From: Oscheius onirici | Taxonomy: Eukaryota > Nematoda > Chromadorea > Rhabditida > Rhabditidae | Reading direction: 5' to 3' | Assembly: GCA_932521025.1 (NCBI GenBank) | Contig: OW051471.1 | Location: forward strand, 6,262,001-6,326,000 | DNA length: 64,000 bases | In this document: piece by piece, positions 11,357-21,363 of the stretch | Layout of the letters: each line of letters opens with the position of its first letter | How positions within the stretch are numbered: position 1 is the stretch's first letter | Made by a program: the position numbers and the translations under genes | The notes under the pieces: model-generated | The model's input: the letters and a program-made list of their open reading frames with translations, nothing else | What the model was told of the DNA's origin: nothing | Database searches by the model: none

Positions 11357-11444
11357 TTTGAATTATGCACCACTTTTTTTTTTTTTTTGGGATCGACTAG
11401 GTATATGATTATCGTCTATGTATTTTATATCACATAACTTTAGC

Positions 11445-13347
11445 ATGTTTCGACCAGGTGAAAGGAGGCCGGATATCCAGCGAACATTGGCCTCGCAAAA
11501 GATCTCTGTGTTTGTAATAACTTTTTTCGCGTAAGTTTTTGCATTGAACATTTCTTATTTGTTTAGTTATGCTCTTATTCACGCTAGTCGAAAGACCTTG
11601 TCGTCCGTTAAGCCATCTCTCATTGAAACCTGGACGAGGAACGACACTAAACATGGAACACCAATCTTCCCTTCGAGCCAAGCTGCGTCGGAATTCCTGG
11701 CTTTGCTTGACGCATCATTCCTTTTTGCATATGCTGTGGTTTGTTTCAATTTGCAACCGGTTAATTACACTTATTTAGGGGCTATTTTTTGGAGGAATGC
11801 TAGGAGATGTCTACGATCCGCGGATCGTTCTTTCCATTGGAATGTGGCTCTCCGCCATTGCGGCATGTTTTTCTCTCAACTTTATTCATTTTGAGGATTG
11901 CAGACTTTCGCATTCGGCACTCTCACTGAATACTTCCACGTCTACAGTCCGACAGTGTATTTCATTCTCTGGACGGCCTCTGGACTTTTTCAATCTGTCG
12001 CGTGGCCTACGGAGGTTCGACGAGATTAAACCAGCTTAAAAAGGAGATTCAGATTACTATTATAGCCAATTGGTTTGGTCATGATTGTAGAGGAGCCGTC
12101 ATGGGATTATGGTCAGGTTGTGCAAGTGTTGGTAACATTATTGGTACCCTCATTGCTAGTAAAATGGTCCTTGTCGGATATGAGGTAATTTCAAAGTAAT
12201 ATTAAATGGAATCCTCCTATTTGCAGTATGCGTTTGCTGTTAACAGTGTAGCTCTATTTTTCTTCACCTTCATTGTATTTTTCAAACTATCGTCCTCACC
12301 ACCTCAAGACCTACAGATAGAACCGGATTGGAGTTCGAACACTGTCATCGAAGTGCGCCAAGACGAAGAAACACGACGAGACGCCATCAGTTTCTGTTCG
12401 GCATGTCGTCTTCCAGGTGTCATTCCGGTTAGTCCAGTTCTTCAATATTATGCGCTCACTTTTAGTACTCACTATCCTACGCCTGCTTAAAAATGGTCAA
12501 CTATGGTTTCTTCTTCTGGCTACCTTTCTACTTAGCCTCACATTTTAAATGTACTTCAGTCTCTTATTTCACATACTTAATGTTCAGGGCCAGAGTCTAC
12601 CGCTGATGCTCTTAGTACATGGTACGATGTTGGAGGCATTGTGGCTGCTGTCATAGCCGGCGCAGCTAGTGATCGTTTCAGCAGCCGTACGCCTATTATT
12701 TTCCCGATGCTTATCTGTGCCTCAATATCACTATATCTTTACTCTAGTGAGTTTCAATTTGTTTGCTTTGTAATCTTCGATTTAGATTCACCGTCCTCGC
12801 CATTCATCAATACAGCTTTGCTCATAGTCACAGGATTTTTCATTGGCGGTCCAGCAAATCTCATATCTGGAGCCGTAGCAGCTGATTTAGGCAGAGCACC
12901 TGAAATCAGAGTAAACAAAGAAGCTCTGAGTACAGTCACAGGAATAGTTGACGGTGGGTTGGCTTATTGGCCTTGTTTCTGATTCTTTTGAAGACTATTG
13001 CGTGACTTGTACGACATCAGTTGGCAATAATCTGGTTTACAGGAACTGGAAGTATCGGCGCAGCCATGGGCCAACTTTTGATTCCCGGTATTCAGAATTG
13101 GTTCGGATGGGGAGCAGTCTTCGAAGGATTCATCATACTGGTACTGATTGATGTATGTAAAACCAAGTAGTTTGCATTTTAGACACTATGTACGGCCGCT
13201 TGTCTTCTACCTCCCTTAATCAACGATATTCGTCAGCAGAGAAGACGCACCGCATACTCGGAACTTTCTATTGAGGCGGCTCGCGATGATGCTGGAGACG
13301 CAACGATCATGTACGATGCCGATGAGAGTGCCTTCGACCTCGAATAA
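11445..13347 (+). CDS. Major-facilitator sugar-phosphate transporter, SLC37 (glycerol-3-phosphate permease-like)
   Basis: About ten exons encode a 12-helix carrier like human SLC37A1/A2. Landmarks are a start MFRPGERRPDIQRTLASQK, TM1 with YALIHASRKTLSSVKPSL, the loop signature GLFFGGMLGDVYDPR, then TFAFGTLTEYFHVY, NWFGHDCRGAVMGLWSG, CRLPGVIPYSLSYACLKMVN, LLIVTGFFIGGPANLISG and TGIVDGTGSIGAAMGQ. It ends in an acidic tail with a stop at 13345-13347. Family knowledge: these exchange phosphate for glucose-6-phosphate or similar esters, mostly at the ER. One intron (11863-11903) only keeps the frame if it is a GC-AG intron. The ATG follows an acceptor-like actttag. Exact substrate cannot be told from sequence. 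Confidence 0.9.
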
Positions 13348-14060
13348 CTTCATATTAGTATTTTTACGGATTTTCGTAACGTGTTGTCTTTTTATACTGT
13401 ACATTTTCGACAGATTTTTATTAAAATAAATTTTAATAAGCTTATTTTTTCTGAACTAGCGTGTTGCTTCTCACGTATTCTCTCTTTTCTTTCAAGCGAC
13501 GAAGTCGCCTGGCAGCGTCGTAGCGCCCAACTTTTCAACCTGATCCTTACCTATTTATGAAGCTTCCTACTTGCCTCTGCTACACTAGAAGCGAAAGTCT
13601 GTATAAATTCCAAGTTCAAAAGTAACCTGCTATCTAATCCTGACAACTCTTGCTACGACGATCCTCGTGGACATAGACAAACAGACAAAGACGACCACAG
13701 ACACCATAGTTTTTTTTTAAATATTCTACCATATAATTGGAAAACGGGCATTGAATGGCGTGTTCGTCATTCGATACTCATTTGGCCGCCCGATTTAGAG
13801 ATAGCGTGGTGTGTTTGCGCTCTATGGCATAGTTCTTATCAAATCACTCCCTGGAACGTTCACGAACTGCTTTTAGGACAAGACTTTCCTGATTCAGTAA
13901 TTTCTGACAATCTCTTCTCCAAATCGATTGCTTTTCAATTACCCTCTTGTTTGCACTGTTCCGTGGCACTCGTGATCTTCGATCTATCCCTTCGTATATA
14001 TGTCTACGCTTTTTTAGTTTCATTCTTTTCCATTTAATTCGTAGCGTATTTCTTTTCAGA
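13348..14060. other. Intergenic region with a copy of a dispersed repeat
   Basis: No gene is seen. The segment about 13495-13720 resembles the repeat in the NALCN intron at 32.6-33.05 kb. Shared blocks are cgtcgcctgg, ttccaagttcaaaa, tatctaatcctgacaa and (g)acaaacagacaaag. The downstream part is T-rich and leads to the transketolase start. Confidence 0.45.
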
Positions 14061-16219
14061 ATGACCATCACTGAGCAACTTCGGCATGATTTGGAGGATG
14101 CCGCTAACCGCATGCGAATCTCTTCGATCGAGATGACTTGCGCTAGCAAATCTGGTCATCCGACATCTTCGACTTCCGCTGGTGAGAATCTTTGTGAGCT
14201 TTTCAACTGATCATTGTAGCCGAAATCATGGCGTCTTTGTTCTTCCACGAGATGAAATACGACGTAAAGGAGCCTCGAGCTGCCAATGCTGATCGTTTCG
14301 TCTTGTCGAAGGGCCATGCCTGCCCTATTCTCTATGCTGCTTGGGAAGAAGCTGGACTTCTCAGTCATGAAGAAGTTCTTAGTCTGAGAAAGATCGATTC
14401 CGATATTGAAGGTCATCCTACTCCTGTAAGCAGTTCCTCCTCTTTAAATGTATTTCTTATAGCGTCTTAACTTCATCGACGTTGCCACTGGTTCTCTCGG
14501 GCAAGGACTTTCGTGTGCCGCTGGAATGGCCTACGTTGGAAAAAATATTGACAAAGCCAGCTATCGTGTGTACTGTCTTCTCGGAGATGGAGAATCTGCT
14601 GAAGGTTCTGTCTGGGAGGCAGCTTCTTTCTCTTCACACTACAAGTTGGATAATCTTGTAGCTATTGTCGACGTAAACCGTCTGGGACAATCCCAAGCTA
14701 CTGCTCTTGGTCATCATGTTGAAGTTTACCAGGTACGATTTGCATTTGCATTTATGCATTTATGAATTTTATAGGCTCGTTTTGCCTCGTTCGGCTTCAA
14801 TTCAATCGTTGTAGATGGACATAACTTTGACGAAATTTTGGCTGCACTGGAAACTGCCCGCAACACTAAGGGAAAGCCCACTGCCATCATTGCCAAGACG
14901 TTCAAGGGACGAGGAATTGACGGAGTCGAAGATCAAGATAACTGGCATGGAAAGCCTGTTGATATTGCGAAAGTAAATTCCATTTGTTTCACTTGCATTC
15001 GTTATTTTAAGATTGATTCGATCAAAGCCCGTCTTCATGGAAGTTCTAAGGGAAAGCTTGTTGCACAGAAACCAGCAAACGATACTCCTAACGTGGATCT
15101 CCAGATTGGAAACATCAAAATGTCGGCTCCTAACTATAAGCTTGGTGATAAAGTTGCTACTCGTGCTGCTTACGGAACGGCTCTCGTCAAACTCGGAGAT
15201 GCCAATCCACGTGTGATTGGACTCGATGGTGATACAAAGAATTCGACTTTCTCCGAGAAACTTCTACAGGTATTTTTTCCTTTAAAAATATGAACTTGAT
15301 TGTTTCAGAAACATCCTGAACAGTTCATTGAATGTTTCATTGCCGAACAGAATCTCGTTGGAGTGGCAGTCGGCGCTCAGTGTCGTGGACGTACTATTCC
15401 TTTCACGAGCACTTTTGCCGCCTTTTTCACTCGTGCCACGGACCAGATTCGCATGGCTGCCGTCTCCTTCGCCAATTTGAAGTGTGCCGGATCTCACGTA
15501 GGAGTTTCTATTGGTGAAGATGGACCTAGCCAGATGGCTCTTGAGGTTTTTTTCCCATTTTTCTCCGCTGATATTCTTTTTAGGATCTCTCGATCTTCCG
15601 CGCTATTCCTGGTTCTACCGTCTTTTATCCCACCGATGCCGTTTCTGCTGAACGCGCCACTGAACTCGCTGCTAACATCAACGGAATTGTCTTCATCCGA
15701 ACTGGACGCCCCGCACTGCCTGTTCTTTATGCCAACGACGAGCATTTCGAAGTCGGACAAGCCAAGATAGTTAAGAAGAGCGACTCTGACCGCATTGTTC
15801 TCGTTGGAGCCGGAGTTACTCTTTACGAGTGTCTGAAGGCTGCTGAAGAGCTGGAGAAAGAAGGTACGTCGTGTTTTTAATAAGACAATTAATTATTAGG
15901 AATTCATGCTTCTGTTGTTGATCTTTTCACGATCAAGCCATTGGATGTCAATACTCTCGTGTCCGAAGCTCAGCGGGTCGGTGGAAAGGTTCTGACCGCC
16001 GAAGATCACTATGCCGCGGGAGGTATTGGAGAGGCTGTAAAACATCTCTAGTTCATTCAACAAATCATTTTGAAGGTTGCCGCTGGACTAGCCGATCATC
16101 CATTCCGCGTTCGTTCTCTGTGTGTTCGTGATGTTCCTCGTTCTGGACCTCCCGATGATCTCGTCAAGATGTACGGCATTTCTGCCTCTTCTATTGTCGA
16201 AGCCGTCAAGAAATTCTGA
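14061..16219 (+). CDS. TKT: Transketolase
   Basis: The enzyme moves two-carbon ketol units between sugar phosphates in the non-oxidative pentose phosphate pathway, using thiamine diphosphate. About ten exons join in frame from [19 protein letters not shown] to the C-terminal SIVEAVKKF. Motifs seen are [18 protein letters not shown], the ThDP-binding [16 protein letters not shown] with NRLGQS, the [14 protein letters not shown] block, the central catalytic [10 protein letters not shown] (Glu that activates ThDP), [16 protein letters not shown], and C-terminal [11 protein letters not shown]. Length (about 620 residues) is normal. The last intron lies between EAV and [13 protein letters not shown]. 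The ATG sits 1 bp after a strong acceptor tcttttcag. Confidence 0.95.
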
Positions 16220-16434
16220 TATCTTGTTTGAAAAGTTTTTATTCCGGTTCATATTTTTCAATTTCACTTGATTTCGTAACAATCTCTGTATAGGTAAAAT
16301 AAACTTTTTAGCGAAACATTTGTTTCTACATCAACACAGATTCCAATAAGAAACTTTTGGAACTGTTGAATCGATATGTATGGACCGCAATGCCGGCCGG
16401 TACGTTTGACATAAACGAATGTCTCTAGATTCAG

Positions 16435-16511
16435 GCTGGAACTCTCTTCATCAACACTTACCAGAAGACGGACGTGGCTACTCCTTTCGGAGGATTCAAA
16501 AGATTTGTGCG
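16435..16511 (+). pseudogene. Aldehyde dehydrogenase C-terminal fragment
   Basis: After an acceptor (gattcag) the plus strand reads [22 protein letters not shown], the near-C-terminal signature of aldehyde dehydrogenases (AGTxxxNxY...PFGGxKxSG). The usual SGxGRE that should follow is absent: the frame goes on as RFVRFFF and stops. Upstream, a possible short exon cannot be joined in frame. It is most simply a relic exon lying between transketolase and the ABHD10-like gene. Confidence 0.5.
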
Positions 16512-16638
16512 ATTTTTTTTTGACAACCGGTTGTGATAGAATGAACTTACCTGTACACAGTTTTCTATGTTGGCTGTTGTGTAGTCTCACTCGAATGTCT
16601 GGAGCTAGTCTTTGATCAACATAGAACGTCGTATTCAG

Positions 16639-17494
16639 ATGACTAAAGGACTCAAAATCCTCTATCTTCACGGGTTGGGATCTTCTATTCAGAACAGAAC
16701 GGGTGTTGCTTTGAAGCAATTGTTCGATCAGAAGAAAAACGACTTCGAGCGACTTGTCTACTCGAATCCGGGATCGAAAGACAAGCATTGGAGACCGAGT
16801 GAGTGGCTGAAAGATGTCGAGGTTTCCATTTTATATTCCCACTGGAACTGTTGTCATTAGAATCGTATTCGAGGAGAAGACCAGTGGGTTTTGATAGCTA
16901 CAAGTGCCGGTGGCCACATTGCTCTCAAAACAGCTGTCCGTAATCCAGAGAAAGTGAAAGGACTCTTTCTGTTCTGTCCCGGCTATGATCTCACTATGTC
17001 GTATGTGGATTCGCTGGCCCCAGGAGCAGTAGCCATGCTGAAGAGGGGCAAGAATCTGATTCATCCAGCTTCACGAAATGGATTTCCAGCTCTCGTCGAT
17101 TACAGCTCATTTGAAGAGTTTCTCGAGGTTTTTGATAAACACTTTTCGATGAAATTTCGTCATTAGATGTGTGTTAGTAACCATCCGGAGAAAATTCCAA
17201 TCAATTGTCCAGTCACCATTTTTCATGGAACAGCGGATGAAGTAGGTCATCTTTTTCTTTTGTAGAATGAACTTTAGACTGTCCCATTTGAAAAGTCTTT
17301 CAAACTGGCCAAGCAACTGAAATCCGGAGATGTCGAAGTGGTCTTGGTCGAAGGAGGAACTCATTATTTGGATGTAAGCGAAACAGTCAAAAAGAGCAAC
17401 AAATTAAGTGTGATTTCAGATTGACGAGAAAGTTCTGGAAAGAGTAAATCAGTTCGTACAGAAAATAGCACGTCAACAAAAGTCCAAGTTATGA
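16639..17494 (+). CDS. Alpha/beta hydrolase, ABHD10-like serine esterase
   Basis: Five exons encode a roughly 220-residue hydrolase. The oxyanion-hole region is ILYLHGLGSS, the nucleophile elbow is ATSAGGH (Ser in a G-less variant of GxSxG), the acid is in FHGTADETVP and the catalytic His is in EGGTHYLD. INCPVTIFHGTAD matches the ABHD10 arrangement (PVNCPIRLLHGMKDD). Family knowledge: ABHD10 is a mitochondrial depalmitoylase and acyl-glucuronide esterase. No clear transit peptide is visible. The start ATG directly follows an acceptor (gtattcag), and the stop is at 17492-17494. Other small esterases of the same fold remain possible. Confidence 0.75.
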
Positions 17495-17919
17495 TCAATC
17501 AGTACACATTGTTTGTTTTCTCTATCGAATATTAACTACTTCCGTCAAAATTCTTTCTCTTCCAATTCAGGAGCAATCGAACATGTCGACTGATCTCACA
17601 TCAAAGTCCCCTATATAAAAGTGCGACAACCTGACCATTGCCATCACCTTCTATTCCGAGATTTTCTTACTTTCTTTCCGGAACACTCAGCAGATTCCTA
17701 CAATAGACGTGGGGGAAAATATAGAAAAAGAGTGTCTCACCAATGAAACTCTTTTTCGTCAACAGATAGGTGTTTCTCCCGTATACACAAAACATATGCT
17801 CTTTCATCACATCGTTCCGCTTCACTTTTGGTTCTTAATCGAAGTACTTGTTACGTAGATTGTGTCCGTACTTCAGCTTAACCTTCTCTCCTAGCACGTG
17901 GTTGTAACTCTCCCATTCA
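17495..17919. other. Intergenic region
   Basis: No gene is seen. A TATA-like tatataaaag is present at about 17612, some 300 bp upstream of the chemoreceptor gene, and is the only promoter-like element noted. Confidence 0.35.
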
Positions 17920-19102
17920 ATGGACGCATACATCAGAGCAGGTGGTCTTCCTCCGGAGTACCGATGCGACTTAGTTGTCTCTTTTTATGGTCACAATCAG
18001 TTAGAATGAGCAATCGGACCGATTGGTGGGATCTGGGAACAAAAGATCCCATAATGGGCTCCATCTTCATTGTCTACGGAGTCGTCGCAATGTTCTTCTA
18101 CTTTCTCTGTGTTTCTGTTCTTCTCCAGAAAGATCTTTTCAAGATGGTCGCCTACAAATTCTTGTTCTTTCTCGAACGATATCTTTGAAATGTTTACCAA
18201 TTCAATCGTCTCCGGTTTTCTGCTGATCCACGGCGCCGTTTACTGTAACTATCCCAACTTTATATACATCTGGGGAATGAGTTAGTCAACTGATCGAACA
18301 CATCGGAAACGTTTCAGGCTGGTGGGGAGGGAACTGCTGTGCCGGATTCGTCTTAGGTCTCACTCGTCTGGTTGATCTCATCTTCAAATCAACTCTTCAT
18401 GACAAACTTTTCGATGGGAAGAAGGTTATTCTGCTGTTTGTTCTCATCTTTGTCTATCTCTCGTATTTCCTTCTGTACGCTAGACCAGTTTTGTTCAATT
18501 CGAATGGTAAATCGTGGATTTTCGACCCACTCATCTATCCTGACGGCAGTCATGTCATGGTTAACTAATTTGTTCGTAATCGATCGTCGAATAGGAATAC
18601 GCTTTCTGGGCTGTGCCTGCCAACAACGTGGGTACTGTAACTTGCACAACACTCCTTTGTTTCTTATTCGGATTCTATTTCATTTGCAAGTTCAAGAATG
18701 TTACAGAAATCTCTCGTGTATCAGGTTTCTAATGGCCACAAATAGCCACATTTCCAGATGCTCTTTTAAGCAATCTTTTGTTTCTTTGAATACCATGCTC
18801 TTGGCTTTGATCTACGTTCTTATGTCGTATGTCCACGTGACACCACTGATCTCATTCACAGCTTTGATGCTTTGGCAGCTGACTGATAGTAAGCCTTTTT
18901 GAGAAGGGAAAGTAATCATCTTCTAGGTGAAGGACTTGTTGCCCTGCTCGGTATCAACAAAACAGTTCGCAACAGAGTTTTTCTACGAATTGGCTTAAAA
19001 TCTCCTTCTGTCAGCTCTCATTCGACTGATTTCAAAAGTCAGCCGAGTCCAACGCGACGATCTCATTCCGGAACGATGGAAGCTATTCAACCAGAATTAT
19101 AA
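17920..19102 (+). pseudogene. Srt-class nematode chemoreceptor gene with a frameshift
   Basis: The gene encodes a seven-helix receptor of the nematode Srt type. Landmarks are DPIMGSIFIVYGVVAMFFY (TM1), LLQKDLFKMVAYKFLFFL, DIFEMFTNSIVSGFLLIHG with AVYCNYPNFIYIWG, GWWGGNCCAGFVLGLTRLVD, and the C-terminal helix LISFTALMLWQLTDSEGLVA with NKTVRN. Introns are 37-60 bp and a late intron (gttaca...aaatag) restores the frame to HISRCSFKQSF. Between FLFFL and NDIFEM (about 18170-18182) the frame changes with no possible intron and about two residues missing, so the copy is disrupted unless the assembly is wrong here. ATG could be 17920 or 18006. Stop 19100-19102, aataaa near 19111. Confidence 0.7.
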
Positions 19103-19136
19103 CTTTATTAAATAAAAATACGTATATGGCACAGTT

Positions 19137-19980
19137 CTAAGCTTTCATAAACGCCTGAAGTTTGTCGCCAAGCGTGTTCCGAATGGAGTAGAGATACGTC
19201 AAAAGGGTTATGTGTTCTCGTGCCTAAAATGCTCGAAATACAGAGTAAGGAGCAAATAAACCTTTTGGTAATTTGCGTCATTGAAAGCTTCTGCCAAACA
19301 ACCGAGTTCTTCTTCCACGTCAGCCTTAACTTTTTCTACTTCTTTTCGCAGTTTTCCCTCTTCTATCAGAGAAGCAACATGTTCGTTCCATTCCATTATT
19401 TCCATCAGTGTTTCTGGATTCAAATCGTCTAAACAAACTGAATACCTAAAAATACAATGAAACCTGTCTTGTCTGCTCCCTCCAATTTGAGAAGATATTT
19501 GGCACGTGCTAGAGGCTCCGAGAGAGTTCGAAAAGCTTTATTCAGCTGACGAGAATGCTCTTCGGAAAGTTCTTTTTCTCGACTACTGGATTGTGCGAAT
19601 TTGTCCGGATGAAGTTGGGACTGCATATCGCGAAAACTAGGTTGATACTGAAGTTAAAGTGAACAGAAAAATACTTCTTTTTGAGAGTAGACTCGTCGAG
19701 TGAGAATTCTTTCGATAGACCGACGTATTCGAAGAGATTTCCTCCTTGAGGAGGGAGAATAGTCTTGCCTACAAGCTGTTTTACAAAGCAAAAAGACATG
19801 AAATCTACATGCAATGCAGAAATGACCTGCGCCTGCCTCTTGATCACATTTCCAACATTTTTTAGACGAAAAACATCGTATTTGGCCGAGTCGCATTGAT
19901 GAAAAAAGTCTTAATTTGTACCGATTAGGAGTACGTATGGAAACGAACCGAGACGTCAATCTGAGCACCGAAAAGTTCAT
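19137..19980 (-). CDS. HSCB: Mitochondrial iron-sulfur co-chaperone HSCB (Hsc20/Jac1)
   Basis: HSCB is the J-protein that hands the ISCU scaffold to mitochondrial Hsp70 during Fe-S cluster transfer. Minus-strand exons give a basic, Ser/Arg-rich N-terminus (MNFSVLRLTSRFVSIRTPNR), likely a mitochondrial presequence. A four-Cys zinc site KCWKCDQ...HFCIACK follows, as in animal HSCB. The J-domain contains the HPD motif (SQLHPDKFAQSS) and EEHSRQLNKAFRTLSEPLARAKYLLKLEG, then the C-terminal three-helix ISCU-binding domain (LMEIMEWNEHV...). It ends QAFMKA at 19137. The start follows an acceptor-like gtgtag and lies 166 bp after the U1A stop, so the two are probably one operon. Confidence 0.9.
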
Positions 19981-20145
19981 CTACACGATTTTCTACATTT
20001 CTTGATCGACAAAATAACTAATAGACTGTACTCCCTTAGCTGAAGTTTGACGGTGTTACATTTTTATTATAAATAAAAGGAGAGGAACAAGGTGTAACGA
20101 AATAGCAAAATGAGATACCAGATAGATCGTCAGCGATAGTTTAAC

Positions 20146-20880
20146 TTATTTTTTGGCATAGTCGACCTTCATGTGCTGCTCGGGAGTGATTTTGAAGTTG
20201 TTCAAGGCGGTACGAGCCGGAGCGGCGTTGTCGTCGTTGTCGAACTCAACGAAGGCGATTCCAGAACGATTGGGAACAAGGCGGATATCCAAAAGACCAG
20301 GGAAGCTGAAACATTGGTAAAATGGGAGGAAAACACGACCTACGTCTGGAAAAGACAGCGCAACATGTCAGTTGTGACTTCTTCTGGCAGATTGGTACAG
20401 AAAAGAATCTTGTTCGGCGGAGCAGGTCCCTCCGAGGACTTTTCGGTCGTGCGAACCTTCTTCTTTTTCTGAGTGCGAACAGGAGCCCTCTGACGCTCGA
20501 CGAAAGTTCCCTTGGCCTTGGCGATCACATCAGAATCGTCGCGAGAGAATTGAATGCGCTACAAGTTGTGTTGAAAAAAGAACTGAACGATAAAACTGAC
20601 CATGGGTTTGTCGTAGAAAGGGAATCCTTGCATAGCACGTAGAGCATTCGAGGCACAGGCAACATCTTTGAAGATAATGTGGGCTTGTCCTCTCATCTTT
20701 AGCGTTTTGAACGCCATAATTCCAACTATTTCTCCGAACTGAGTGAAAATGGCATGAAGAGCCCTCTTCAGCTCTGAAAGAAGAGAATACTTCGGGAAAA
20801 TAAGGTAATGTACCTTCTTTCTTGATTCTCTCATTGAGATTGTTGATGTAGATGGTATGGTTAGGCTTGATATCAGCCAT
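20146..20880 (-). CDS. U1A/U2B''-type snRNP RNA-binding protein
   Basis: Two RRM domains flank a basic linker. The N-terminal RRM starts [20 protein letters not shown] (RNP2 IYINNL). It continues [20 protein letters not shown] and has RNP1 [10 protein letters not shown], then [16 protein letters not shown] and RIQFSR. The linker is [20 protein letters not shown]. The second RRM has [16 protein letters not shown] and ends [16 protein letters not shown] ... [13 protein letters not shown]. This is the classic U1A/SNF layout; invertebrates often use one such protein for both U1 and U2 snRNPs. Introns are 40-45 bp. An acceptor (tgttttag) lies 5 bp before the ATG. It lies between cereblon and HSCB in a probable operon. 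Confidence 0.93.
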
Positions 20881-20914
20881 AGTACCTAAAACAGTTTTTT
20901 TAAATAGATAAATG

Positions 20915-21259
20915 CATGTGTTGCAGTTGAAATTGACCGGAAATTCATTATTTTGGGGTTTTTATTTATTTTTATTATTTTCTATCAAAATAGATAGATT
21001 GATTCATTCCTCAACTTTTAAGACCAAACTAGCCATTTGTATGGGCTAAAGGCTTAGCTAAGCACAAAACAACCAAACATGGCTTGTGAAATTGTTTTCA
21101 AGTGTATTTTTCCGATTTTTTGCGGTCGTTTTGGTATCAAAACGTTCCAAATAGAATATTCTACAATAATAAAAGAAAATAAAAAAAGATCGATAAAAAT
21201 AGAAAAAGTGAAATTTCCGGTCAATATCAACGACTGGTCAATTTCAACTGCAACACATG
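20915..21259. mobile_element. 345-bp TIR element (same family as the TSR3-intron transposon)
   Basis: The ends are inverted copies of catgtgttgcagttgaaatt followed by gacc (20915-20938 and 21236-21259). The motif ttgaaattgacc/ggtcaa recurs just inside both ends. The TIR matches the ends of the 1.5-kb element at 58743-60218 (tgttgcagttcaaattga). It has no coding capacity. It fills most of the 484-bp gap between the cereblon and U1A genes. A target duplication is not obvious. Confidence 0.75.
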
Positions 21260-21363
21260 AAATAAAGTAGCAAATGGGTGAACCAAAAAAAACAAAAGTA
21301 CCAGCAAACGGAATAAATTTTATGACAACTCTATGTATACACAAAAAGTTCGAGTAGGAGGTA

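Larger units (their letters stand above)
10483..11444. other. Intergenic region rich in inverted repeats
   Basis: No gene is seen. Two foldback structures lie in tandem (listed separately) followed by a T14 run near 11371. The frames that stay open here are within the repeats and have no recognisable content. Confidence 0.5.

Noticed and set aside
16264..16788. 174-codon minus-strand frame across the start of the ABHD10-like gene
   Set aside because: It is antisense to a well-supported hydrolase exon and has no motif.
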